This document shows, piece after piece, positions 30,568 through 38,336 of a DNA stretch of 51,266 nucleotides (positions are counted from its first letter, which is position 1; the number at the start of each line of letters is the position of its first letter). The stretch is from an uncultured Oscillibacter sp. GTDB taxonomy: Bacteria; Bacillota; Clostridia; Oscillospirales; Oscillospiraceae. The notes under the pieces were generated by a model. The model saw nothing but the letters and a program-made list of their open reading frames with translations. It searched no databases and had not been told where the DNA came from. The stretch lies in assembly GCA_910588005.1 (NCBI GenBank), contig CAJUQM010000017.1:1-51266 (forward strand), given 5' to 3'. The translations under genes were made by a program, and so were the position numbers.

Positions 30568-31035
30568 TTATTCAGCCGTCAAAAGTTTTTCCAGATCTGC
30601 TATGGAGACGTCCATCCGCTCGGACACCGCCTCCATGCTCATGCCGGAGGCCAGGAAACGGCGGACCACCATCCCCATGTCCTCCCCCACCTCTATGAGA
30701 TGGCCGTCCGGGTCGTAGAGGCGGACGGTCCGCTGGCCCCAGCCGTGCTCCACCACGTCCCCCAGGCGGCGGATGTCCGGGCGGCGGTCCAGCTGTTTCA
30801 AAAAGCCGTCAAAGTCCTCTGTCTCGAAACAGAGTTCCATGTTGTGGGACCGGCGCGCCACGCTGTCCTCCGGCACGCCGGCCAGCCAGGCGAAGTTCTG
30901 CTGCAGTGCCAGTCCGCAGGTAAAGGAAACGTTGATTCCGTAGTCATGGCCCAGCTCCAGGCCGAACAGCTCCTCATAGAAGCGCCGGGACACATGAACG
31001 TCCGCCACGGAGATCAGTGCCGCCGTGTACCGCAT
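30568..31035 (-). CDS. VOC / glyoxalase-fold protein
   Basis: A 155-residue protein of the vicinal-oxygen-chelate superfamily. The first half, MRYTAALISVADVHVSRRFY with EELFGLELGHDYG, and the later VRLYDPDGHLIEVGED are the paired beta-alpha-beta-beta-beta modules of glyoxalase, bleomycin-resistance and dioxygenase relatives. A C-terminal helical extension (SMEAVSERMDVSIADLEKLL) is unlike plain glyoxalases and resembles a short helix-turn-helix. ATG at 31035 has GGAGGG 9 bases upstream, inside the end of the helicase gene. It follows the helicase by four bases, so they share a transcript. Substrate unknown. Confidence 0.85.
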   Translation of the reverse strand: MRYTAALISVADVHVSRRFYEELFGLELGHDYGINVSFTCGLALQQNFAWLAGVPEDSVARRSHNMELCFETEDFDGFLKQLDRRPDIRRLGDVVEHGWGQRTVRLYDPDGHLIEVGEDMGMVVRRFLASGMSMEAVSERMDVSIADLEKLLTAE

Positions 31036-31039
31036 GGTC

Positions 31040-32200
31040 TCAGCCCTCCGCGGCGGCCAGATGGCCCTCTCCGTCAAACTTCACGGAGACGATCTCGTTC
31101 CGGGTCTTCTGGGCGATGTCGTCAATGCGCATCTTGGAGGGGTAGTCCGCCACGAAGGTCACCGCCACACCCTGCCGCCTGGCCCGGCCGGTACGGCCGA
31201 TGCGGTGAACGTAATCCTGGTTCTCGTCCGGTACGTCGCAGTTAAACACGATGTCCACGTCGTCCACGTCGATGCCCCGGGCGGCCACGTCGGTGGAGAC
31301 GAAGACCCGGAGCTTCCCCTGGCGGAAGCGGTCCATCACCTGCTCCCGGCGCTTTTGGGGGATGTCCCCATGGATACACTCGGCGTCGATCCCCCGCATC
31401 TGGAGGAACTTGGTGATCCGCTCCGTGGAACCCTTGGTGTTGCAGAAGGCCATACAGCGGTCAAATCCAGTCTCATTCAGAATCTTCTCAATGGCATCCG
31501 CCTTGCCGTCATAGGAGACATCCATGCGGAACTGCTTGATATCCGGCTTATTCTGTTCGTCCTCCCGGACGGTGACCTCCGCCGCGTCCCGCTGGTACAC
31601 CCAGGCGATGTCCATTACCTCCCGGGAAATCGTGGCGGAGAACAACCCCAAGTTCCGCCGCTTGCCCATCTTATCCAGCAGGCGGGTCACATCGTGGATA
31701 AAGCCCATGTCCAGCATCCGGTCCGCCTCGTCCAGCACGACCGTTTGGGCGGTATCCACCCGGACAGTGCGCCGCTTCATGTGGTCGCTGAGGCGGCCTG
31801 GCGTGGCCACCACGATCTGGGGATGCTTTTTCAGCGTCTCGATCTGCCGCCCGATAGGCGCGCCGCCATAGAGACACACCGTCCGCACGCCGGGCTTATA
31901 GGCGGCCAGATCCCGCAGCTCATCGGTAATCTGGATCGCCAGCTCCCGTGTGGGCGCCAGAATCACCGCCTGAACGCTCTCATCCTCTGGAGAGGTGTGC
32001 TCCACAATGGGAATGCCGTAGGCAAAGGTCTTGCCGGTGCCCGTGGGGGCCTTGGCGATGACATCCTGCCAGTCCATCATAGGCGGAATGCACCCCGCCT
32101 GAACCGGAGTGGACACGGTGATCTTCCGCTCTTGAATTGCCCGCATAATCTCCGGCGACAGTCCCAAGCTGTCAAACCGGACGCCCTGTGTATATTCCAT
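31040..32200 (-). CDS. DEAD-box RNA helicase
   Basis: A 386-residue ATP-dependent RNA helicase core without the long C-terminal RNA-binding tail of CshA or DbpA. Motifs in order: the Q motif region FDSLGLSPEIMRAI with TPVQ (31-34), Walker A APTGTGKT (51-58), PTRELA (83-88), TPGR (133-136), DEAD (157-160), SAT, DVAARGID and HRIGRTGR. ATG at 32200 is preferred to an in-frame TTG at 32221 because AAAAGGAAAAAG precedes the ATG. It heads a two-gene unit with the VOC gene. It probably aids ribosome assembly or mRNA turnover. Confidence 0.94.
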   Translation of the reverse strand: MEYTQGVRFDSLGLSPEIMRAIQERKITVSTPVQAGCIPPMMDWQDVIAKAPTGTGKTFAYGIPIVEHTSPEDESVQAVILAPTRELAIQITDELRDLAAYKPGVRTVCLYGGAPIGRQIETLKKHPQIVVATPGRLSDHMKRRTVRVDTAQTVVLDEADRMLDMGFIHDVTRLLDKMGKRRNLGLFSATISREVMDIAWVYQRDAAEVTVREDEQNKPDIKQFRMDVSYDGKADAIEKILNETGFDRCMAFCNTKGSTERITKFLQMRGIDAECIHGDIPQKRREQVMDRFRQGKLRVFVSTDVAARGIDVDDVDIVFNCDVPDENQDYVHRIGRTGRARRQGVAVTFVADYPSKMRIDDIAQKTRNEIVSVKFDGEGHLAAAEG

Positions 32201-32241
32201 AGTCTTTTTCCTTTTTATCAATCAAATCGTATTGTATAATT

Positions 32242-32270
32242 ATTATACCCGCAATTCCACCGCTTGTAAA
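32242..32270 (-). promoter_or_regulatory. Sigma-A promoter of the DEAD-box gene
   Basis: On the minus strand TTTACA (32270-32265), a 17-base spacer and perfect TATAAT (32247-32242). The DNA upstream toward the small XRE gene is AT-rich (32300-32450). Confidence 0.8.
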
Positions 32271-32485
32271 GTGCTGCCGCACCCTGGTCTGTCCCACAAC
32301 TGGGGTTTTTCTCCAGAAGTATGGTATTCTAGTAAATTTTTGCACAAATCGCCAATAATCACACAATTTTTGTAAAAAATATTGTATATTTTTAGTAAAA
32401 TTATGTATTGTCTTCATAACATTTTCGCCTTTTTATGCTAAATTATTTTTAAGGAGACTCAACTATCCAGCGGGAGGTGTCAAAC

Positions 32486-32701
32486 GTGGCTGAAATGGAC
32501 TATGTGCGCATTTTACGTGACCTGCGGGAGGATGCCGACAAGACGCAGACGCAGATTGCCGAAATCTTGGGAACCTCCCAGACCATGTACGCGCGGTACG
32601 AACGCGGCGCCAACGAATTGCCCATCCACCATTTGATTACTTTAAGCAGATACTACGGCGTCAGCACGGATTATCTGCTGGGTCTCAGCAAAGAACGCTA
32701 A
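32486..32701 (+). CDS. Small XRE-family regulator (71 residues)
   Basis: A helix-turn-helix protein, DYVRILRDLREDADKTQTQI then AEILGTSQTMYARYERGANE and LPIHHLITLSRYYGVSTDYL, ending LLGLSKER. This is the common short Clostridia Cro/CI type. The start is taken as GTG at 32486 because GGGAGG lies 8 bases upstream; GTG at 32477 overlaps that ribosome site and ATG at 32495 is less well spaced. It stands alone, divergent from the helicase gene, followed by a strong terminator. Its target is unknown; autoregulation is likely. Confidence 0.87.
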   Translation: MAEMDYVRILRDLREDADKTQTQIAEILGTSQTMYARYERGANELPIHHLITLSRYYGVSTDYLLGLSKER

Positions 32702-32736
32702 ACACGGACAGGACCATTCCTGTCCGTGTCCTTTTT
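32702..32736 (+). terminator. Terminator of the small XRE gene
   Basis: A 12-bp perfect stem, ACACGGACAGGA with TCCTGTCCGTGT, then CCTTTTTG, immediately after the stop codon. Confidence 0.9.
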
Positions 32737-32753
32737 GTCCGGCGGCGCAGACA

Positions 32754-32790
32754 ACGCAAAGGGGACGGAAAAATTCCGTCCCCTTTGCGT
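32754..32790 (-). terminator. Terminator of the sigma / anti-sigma operon
   Basis: A perfect 17-bp stem, ACGCAAAGGGGACGGAA with its complement, loop of three A. The downstream minus-strand tract lacks a good U run, but the stem is very stable. Confidence 0.65.
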
Positions 32791-32815
32791 CTTACGTTTT
32801 TGATCCCGGGTCCCT

Positions 32816-33589
32816 TCAGGACTCCTCCGGATTCTCTGCGGACTCAACGGTAAAGAGTCCGCTTCTGTAGTCCCGCTTTACGCTGTCCACAGTGAGGACA
32901 TCCCCGGCGTCTTTTTTTGTCACGGTCACATTTGCGTTCCCGGCAGCGCCGCCGGTCACCGTCACCACAGAGCTGTTGACCACGCCGTTCTCATCCGGCT
33001 CGCCATCCGTCTCTGTCGCAACCGCGGTGCCGAACATGCATTCCGTCTCCACATCCTCGCTGGTGAAGTGGTTGGTGTAGGCGGTGCCGTCACTGTCGGT
33101 GATGGTCTCTGTCAGCTCCCAGGCATCTGCACTGCCGGTGACGTCTACCTCCACCGACCGGTTCTCCATGGACTTCTCGAAGTGATACGCGCCGTCCTTC
33201 GCCATGGCCCCGGTGATGTCCACCTCCTCGCCGGCGGCGCAGAGGACCATCACCTTTCCGTCATCCCGTTTCTCGATCCGCGCACCCTCGCTGACAGAGA
33301 ACATCAGCTGGTTTCCGTCCTGGTCCACGGCCTCATACCGGGTCTCATAGCCGTCGGACCACACCTCCCGGATGCTGCGGAGCAGTGCTCCGCCGGTGGC
33401 CATATCCGCCGCTCCGGCGGTGACCGCCAGGGCCATGGTCATCGCGGCGGCAATCGCCCCGGCCCGCAGCGCCTTCGGCAGGTGCCTGATCCTCTTTTTT
33501 TCCTTAATCATTCGAAAGACCTCCTTTTTTGCTTCCTCAGAGGCACACAGTCGGGAAATGGTCTCGCAGTATAGGCGCTTGTCAATCAT
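32816..33589 (-). CDS. Probable membrane anti-sigma factor
   Basis: A 257-residue protein coupled to an ECF sigma gene by a 4-base ATGA overlap, the usual arrangement of sigma and anti-sigma. The N-terminal 35 residues (MIDKRLYCETISRLCASEEA onward) are helical and cytosolic. One transmembrane helix lies at about 41-60 (ALRAGAIAAAMTMALAVTAG). An outer domain of about 195 residues, rich in Thr, Val and Asp, follows. The zinc-binding HxxxCxxC of classical anti-sigma domains is absent, so identification rests on position and topology. GGAGG precedes the ATG. It may sense an envelope signal. Confidence 0.65.
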   Translation of the reverse strand: MIDKRLYCETISRLCASEEAKKEVFRMIKEKKRIRHLPKALRAGAIAAAMTMALAVTAGAADMATGGALLRSIREVWSDGYETRYEAVDQDGNQLMFSVSEGARIEKRDDGKVMVLCAAGEEVDITGAMAKDGAYHFEKSMENRSVEVDVTGSADAWELTETITDSDGTAYTNHFTSEDVETECMFGTAVATETDGEPDENGVVNSSVVTVTGGAAGNANVTVTKKDAGDVLTVDSVKRDYRSGLFTVESAENPEES

Positions 33590-34062
33590 GGACTCTCTGC
33601 CTCCTTCAAATTGGTTCTCAGCTGTCCTCTGGCCCGCATGAGCCAGGTCTGCACGGTGGACAAATTGGCGTTCATGACACTGGCGATCTCCCGAACGCTG
33701 TATCCCTCGTAATAGTGGAGGTAGATGGCGGCCCGATATCTGGGGGGCAGCGCCATTACCTGCTGAAACAGCTCGCTCTGAGCCGGGGTATCCAGGGAGG
33801 CTGTCTCCAAAACCTCCTCCAAGGGACCGGTCCGGCGGCGCCAGGGGGAGCGCAGCAGCCGCTTGCACTCGTTCACCGCCACCCGTACTACCCAGTAACG
33901 CTCATGCTCCGGGGTGTCGAAGGCGGATTCCCTATAGAGTTTCAGCAGCGTCTCCTGCATAACATCCTCCGCGTCCGCCCGGTTTCTCAGATAGCTGTAC
34001 GCCAGGCGAAACACCATATCGGCGTACCGCTCCACAGCCTCCTCAAACGCTGTGTCCGTCAA
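33586..34062 (-). CDS. ECF-type RNA polymerase sigma factor
   Basis: A 158-residue group 4 sigma factor. Region 2 is visible as VFRLAYSYLRNRADAEDVMQ followed by ETLLKLYR. Region 4 appears as LPPRYRAAIYLHYYEGYSVR with EIASVMNANLSTVQTWLMRA, the helix-turn-helix that reads -35 elements. The start is TTG at 34062 with GAGGTGAG 8-9 bases upstream, and no ATG gives a complete region 2. It is followed with overlap by a membrane protein that is probably its anti-sigma factor, and lies divergent from an SLH surface protein gene, which may be part of its regulon. Confidence 0.92.
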   Translation of the reverse strand: MTDTAFEEAVERYADMVFRLAYSYLRNRADAEDVMQETLLKLYRESAFDTPEHERYWVVRVAVNECKRLLRSPWRRRTGPLEEVLETASLDTPAQSELFQQVMALPPRYRAAIYLHYYEGYSVREIASVMNANLSTVQTWLMRARGQLRTNLKEAESP

Positions 34063-34198
34063 TCTGTCTCACCTCGCTTGTGTCTTTGTGGAAAGGCCTT
34101 TCTGCACCAAATATACCCTGGCTGCCCCAAAAATCTCGCGTCCATCATTTTTTGTAAGAATATACAATGCAAACGTTTGAAATTCGTCGATATATTAG

Positions 34199-34227
34199 TT
34201 GAATGATACATCCATTTGGCATATACT
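34199..34227 (+). promoter_or_regulatory. Promoter of the SLH surface-protein gene
   Basis: TTGAAT (34199-34204), a 17-base spacer and TATACT (34222-34227). A 10-bp palindrome CAAACGTTTG (34170-34179) lies just upstream in the divergent region and may be an operator. Confidence 0.6.
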
Positions 34228-34286
34228 TACTTTTATAATTTGGGTGATTCTTTCTTTTTCACCTAAAACTGAAGGAGGCAGCACTA

Positions 34287-35819
34287 ATGAAAAAATTTTT
34301 CTCCCTGTTTCTCGCGCTGGTTATGATCTGCGCCATCCTGCCCTCCGCAACCGCCAGCACCATCTACACGGCCAAGGAGATGAAAGTCAAGCACGACTTC
34401 CAGACCGACGGCTTGGACGACGGCAAGGGCACCGCCACCTATGTAGACGTGGAGGGCGGCTATTACATCTCCCCCTGGAAATACGATGTGGAGAACATCA
34501 GTCTGACCGTTACCTACGGCGGTCAGGACTACAAGGTCAAGACCAAGGATCTGAAGCTGGACGGCCTCACCGAGGTTAAAGTCAGCGTCTACGAGCTGGA
34601 CGGCAAGGTGGTCACCTCCACCGAGAGCGCTCCCGACGACGCCGAAAAAATCGCTAAGTTCAAGATTGATCTGGAGAAGTGGACGGTCATTGCCATGCCC
34701 AAGACCGATGGTCTGGAGATGGCGGTGAAGTTCCAGTACAAGGACGCCGTACCCTCCGACGCCAGCAACACGGACGCCTATCCTCTGGACACCGCCGCCC
34801 AGCAGCAGGTGGAAGCTCCCGCCGGTTCCGTCCAGCTGATTCAGGATTTCAAGGAGTGCAAGGGCACTACTGACGAGACCAAGGAAATCCGCACCATGCT
34901 GGAACCTGACGAGAATGGCGTATACTTCGCCTCTCGCTGGGACTATAAGATGGCCACCAAGGCCGGTGACGCCGGCGTGGGACCCAACATCGACTGCAAG
35001 GTGGTCTACAACGGCGCCAACAAGAAGATGAAGGGCGAGGATCTCATCCCCGACGCCAACAACTGCGGCACCATGTACTTCTTCGACCTGAACGGCAAGC
35101 TGGATGTGGCCGCTGAGGTTCCCGAGGGCGCCACTGTTCTGGCGGAGTGCACCATGAGTCTGGACGGCGCGATCTGGTTCACCCCCAAGAGCGACAAGAT
35201 TACCACGGAGCTGGAATTCAACTATGACGCCTCCGAAACCTACGATGCCAAGAAAAATGTGGATCAGGTGAAAAACGAGAAGCCCTCCGCCGATGCTGAG
35301 AAACCTGGCGAGACTCCCCCCGCTCCCAAGTTCACCGATGTGGCCGCCTCCTCCCCCTTTGCCTCCGCCATTGACTGGGCCGTAGACGAGGGAATTGCTG
35401 CCGGCTATGACAACGGCACCTTCCGTCCCGGCAATACCTGCCTGGTGTCCCACATCCTCACCTTCCTGTGGCGGGCCAGCGACAAGCCCGGCGCCGAAGA
35501 GGACGGCGACGAGATGACTGCCGTGACAAAGTGGGCCTTGGCATCCGGGATGTATCTGGGAGACAGCAATCTGCTGCGCGAACCCTGCACCCGGGCCATG
35601 GCAATGACCTTCATGTGGAATGCCGCCGGAAGTCCCGAGGTCAAGACCGAGGTCAGTTTTACCGATGTGGCGGAGGACGCCGGGTACGCCGGCGCCGTAG
35701 CCTGGGCCGTGGAGCAGGGAATCACTGCCGGTACCGGCGACGGGACCACTTTCTCCCCCGACGCCACCTGCACCCGGGGCCAAATTGCCACCTTCCTCTA
35801 CCGGGCCGCCGAGAAATAA
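34287..35819 (+). CDS. Secreted SLH-domain surface protein
   Basis: A 510-residue exported protein. Signal peptide about 1-23 (MKKFFSLFLALVMICAILPS). Two tandem beta-rich repeats without a recognised name cover about 27-165 and 185-330. Each contains a YYISPWKYDVEN- or VYFASRWDYK-like strand, a V-x-Y-x-G step, and an E-x-x-x-KFKIDLEKWTV- or ECTMSLDGAIWF-like end, so the body looks like an internal duplication. A Pro/Glu linker leads to three SLH domains (about 345-390, 400-445, 455-508; FTDVAASSPFASAIDWAV is the first). AAGGAGG precedes the ATG. It is likely an S-layer-associated or envelope-stress surface protein. Confidence 0.88.
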   Translation: MKKFFSLFLALVMICAILPSATASTIYTAKEMKVKHDFQTDGLDDGKGTATYVDVEGGYYISPWKYDVENISLTVTYGGQDYKVKTKDLKLDGLTEVKVSVYELDGKVVTSTESAPDDAEKIAKFKIDLEKWTVIAMPKTDGLEMAVKFQYKDAVPSDASNTDAYPLDTAAQQQVEAPAGSVQLIQDFKECKGTTDETKEIRTMLEPDENGVYFASRWDYKMATKAGDAGVGPNIDCKVVYNGANKKMKGEDLIPDANNCGTMYFFDLNGKLDVAAEVPEGATVLAECTMSLDGAIWFTPKSDKITTELEFNYDASETYDAKKNVDQVKNEKPSADAEKPGETPPAPKFTDVAASSPFASAIDWAVDEGIAAGYDNGTFRPGNTCLVSHILTFLWRASDKPGAEEDGDEMTAVTKWALASGMYLGDSNLLREPCTRAMAMTFMWNAAGSPEVKTEVSFTDVAEDAGYAGAVAWAVEQGITAGTGDGTTFSPDATCTRGQIATFLYRAAEK

Positions 35820-35843
35820 CTCCCAATTTCCCCAGACACCGGC

Positions 35844-35877
35844 AATGCCCCTCCCGTCCATGGACGGGAGGGGCATT
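35844..35877. terminator. Bidirectional terminator SLH gene / glycogen operon
   Basis: A perfect 34-base palindrome (AATGCCCCTCCCGTCCA and its complement) between convergent genes. T-rich sequence follows in both directions but is modest. Confidence 0.75.
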
Positions 35878-35885
35878 GTATTCAT

Positions 35886-38312
35886 TTACCTGTGGGGCAC
35901 GTGCCAGATATTGTCTGCGTACTCCTTTACCGACCGGTCGGCGGCAAAGATCCCGCTGCGGGCAATGTTGTGAAGACTCATGCGGTTCCAGCGGTCTTTG
36001 TCCGCGTAGGCAGCCGCCATGGCCTTTTCCGCCTGGCAGTAGGACGCAAAATCCGCCAGCAGCAGATACTCGTCCGCCGCGCTGCCGCCGGAGCCGAACA
36101 GCAGCCGCTGGTACAGGTCCTCGTACGCCACTCCGTCCCGGAAACCGGTGCGCAGGGCGTCTACACAGCGGCGCAGCGTCTCATCCTGGGCATACAGCCG
36201 CTGGGGCACATACCCCTCCCGCTTCAGCTGCTCCACCTCATCGGCATGCAGTCCGAAGAGGAACATGTTCTCATCGCCCAGCACCTGATTCATCTCCACA
36301 TTGGCGCCGTCCAGCGTACCGACAGTCAATGCGCCATTCATCATAAACTTCATATTGCCGGTACCGCTGGCCTCCTTGCCGGCCGTGGAGATCTGCTGGC
36401 TCACCTCACTGGCGGGCATCAGCATCTCCGCCAGTGAGACCCGGTAGTTCTCTAAAAACACCACCTGCAGCTTATCCTTGCAGACGGGATCATGGGCAAT
36501 CTGATCCGCCAGAGAGTTGATCAGGCGGATGATCCGCTTGGCCACCACATAGCCCGGAGCAGCTTTGGCGCCGAAGAGGAAGGTGTGGGGTTGGGTGATG
36601 GTATTCGGATCATCCCGCAGCTTTTGATACAGGGCGATGATATGCAGCACGTTCAAAAGCTGCCGCTTGTACTCATGAAGCCGCTTCACCTGCACGTCAA
36701 AAATGGAGTTGGGGTCCAGAATGACACCGCGGGTCTTCTTGGCATGGAGGGCGAACGCCTCCTTATTCTGCCGCTTGATCTCCCCCAGACGGTTCAAAAC
36801 GCTCCGGTCGTCCGCATAAGCGTCCAACTTTTGCAGGGCCATCGCGTCGGACAGGTACTCGTCTCCGCCGGCGAGATCCCGGATCAGACCGTCCAGGCCC
36901 GGGTTAATCTCACTGAGCCAGCGGCGGTGATCAATGCCGTTGGTGACGTTTTTGAACTTCCAGGGTTCCATCTGGCAGGCGTCCCGGAACACATCGTTGC
37001 GCAGAATATCCGTGTGCAGGGCAGAGACACCGTTGACAGCCATGCTGCCCGCAATACAGAGGTTTGCCATGCGGACTTCGCCGCCCCACACGATGGCCAT
37101 GTACTGGGTCTTGCCGGGATCGTGATAGTACTCCTCCACCCTCCGTTCCCAACGGCCGGAAATCTCCTTGATGATCTGCCAGATCCGGGGCAGGCGGTGC
37201 TCCATCAGCACCTGGGGCCAGCGCTCCAGCGCCTCTGCCAGAACGGTGTGGTTGGTGTAGGCCACGGACTGGGTAGTAATGCTCCAGGCATCGTCCCAGT
37301 TCATGCCGGCGTCATCAATCAGAATGCGCATCAGCTCTGGAATGACCAAGGCGGGGTGGGTGTCGTTGATCTGAATGACATTCTTCTCATGGAAGTTCTT
37401 CATTGTTCCGTACATAGCCATGTGCTTGGTGGCAATGGACTGCATAGTGGCAGACACAAAGAAGTACTGCTGCTTTAAGCGCAGGGACTTGCCCTCCATG
37501 TGGCTGTCGTCAGGATAGAGCACCTTGGCGATGGACTCCGCCATGGCCTCCTCCTCCGCAGCTTTCAAATACTCGCCCCGGGAGAACAGAGACATATCCA
37601 TGGGGGAGGTGGCCCTGGGTTCCCACAGCCGCAGCGTATTGACATGCTCTGTTCCATAGCCGGGAATCTTCATATCGCAGGGCACCGCCAGCACCGTGGT
37701 GGCGTTCTCATTGACAGTATGCAGGTGTCCGTTGTCCCAGAACTCACGCAGCGTACCGCCAAAGCGGACCTCCTGGGCCTCCTCCGGCTTGGGTACCAGC
37801 CACGAAACCCCCAGATCCTTCCAGTGATCCGGCAGCTCCACCTGCTCACCGTCCACGATCTTCTGCTTAAAAAGTCCCAGCTCGTAGCAGATGGAATAGC
37901 CGGTGGCCGGGATGTCCAGCGTGGCCATGGAGTCCAGATAGCAGGCGGCCAGACGGCCGAGGCCACCGTTGCCCAAAGCGGCGTCCGGCTCCATCTCAAA
38001 GATGTCGCCGGCCTTAAAGCCCAGGTTGTTCAATGCCTCTTTCAGCTGGGGTAAAACATCCAGGTTGTAGGCATCTTTCATCAGGCTCCGGCCCATCAAA
38101 AACTCCATGGACAGGTAGTGCACACGCTTGCGCTGCTCACGATTGGTCCGTTTGCGGGTCTCTACCCCGCGGATTGCCATGACGTCCCGCAAAACCAGGG
38201 CGCATGCCTTCATCATCTCCTGATCGGTGGCCTCATCAGGCGTCTTGCTGAAGTTCAGCATCAGCTTTTCCGTCAGGGCTTTCTCCAGTGTCTCGGTGGT
38301 AAATGGTCTCAT
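35886..38312 (-). CDS. glgP: Glycogen phosphorylase
   Basis: An 808-residue GT35 enzyme releasing glucose-1-phosphate from alpha-1,4-glucan ends. The pyridoxal-phosphate Lys is about 655 in EASGTGNMKFMMNGALTVGT. YLSMEFLMGRSL near residue 70 and ALGNGGLGRLAACYLDS near 110-130 are conserved. No N-terminal phosphorylation domain of animal type is present. GGAGAG precedes the ATG. It is the last gene of glgBCDAP, 24 bases after glgA. Confidence 0.96.
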   Translation of the reverse strand: MRPFTTETLEKALTEKLMLNFSKTPDEATDQEMMKACALVLRDVMAIRGVETRKRTNREQRKRVHYLSMEFLMGRSLMKDAYNLDVLPQLKEALNNLGFKAGDIFEMEPDAALGNGGLGRLAACYLDSMATLDIPATGYSICYELGLFKQKIVDGEQVELPDHWKDLGVSWLVPKPEEAQEVRFGGTLREFWDNGHLHTVNENATTVLAVPCDMKIPGYGTEHVNTLRLWEPRATSPMDMSLFSRGEYLKAAEEEAMAESIAKVLYPDDSHMEGKSLRLKQQYFFVSATMQSIATKHMAMYGTMKNFHEKNVIQINDTHPALVIPELMRILIDDAGMNWDDAWSITTQSVAYTNHTVLAEALERWPQVLMEHRLPRIWQIIKEISGRWERRVEEYYHDPGKTQYMAIVWGGEVRMANLCIAGSMAVNGVSALHTDILRNDVFRDACQMEPWKFKNVTNGIDHRRWLSEINPGLDGLIRDLAGGDEYLSDAMALQKLDAYADDRSVLNRLGEIKRQNKEAFALHAKKTRGVILDPNSIFDVQVKRLHEYKRQLLNVLHIIALYQKLRDDPNTITQPHTFLFGAKAAPGYVVAKRIIRLINSLADQIAHDPVCKDKLQVVFLENYRVSLAEMLMPASEVSQQISTAGKEASGTGNMKFMMNGALTVGTLDGANVEMNQVLGDENMFLFGLHADEVEQLKREGYVPQRLYAQDETLRRCVDALRTGFRDGVAYEDLYQRLLFGSGGSAADEYLLLADFASYCQAEKAMAAAYADKDRWNRMSLHNIARSGIFAADRSVKEYADNIWHVPHR

Positions 38313-38336
38313 CGTCTCTCCATACCTGCCGCCCGC

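Noticed and set aside
31025..32239. 404-codon open frame opposite the DEAD-box gene
   Set aside because: The helicase on the other strand has all motifs and a promoter; the plus frame is His/Leu/Pro-rich shadow.
34222..34243. TATAAT near 34236 as the SLH-gene -10 box
   Set aside because: No -35 element lies 16-18 bases upstream, whereas TTGAAT-17-TATACT just before it is a better fit.
34284..35885. 533-codon open frame opposite the SLH surface protein
   Set aside because: The plus-strand gene has signal peptide, ribosome site, promoter and three SLH domains; the minus frame has none.
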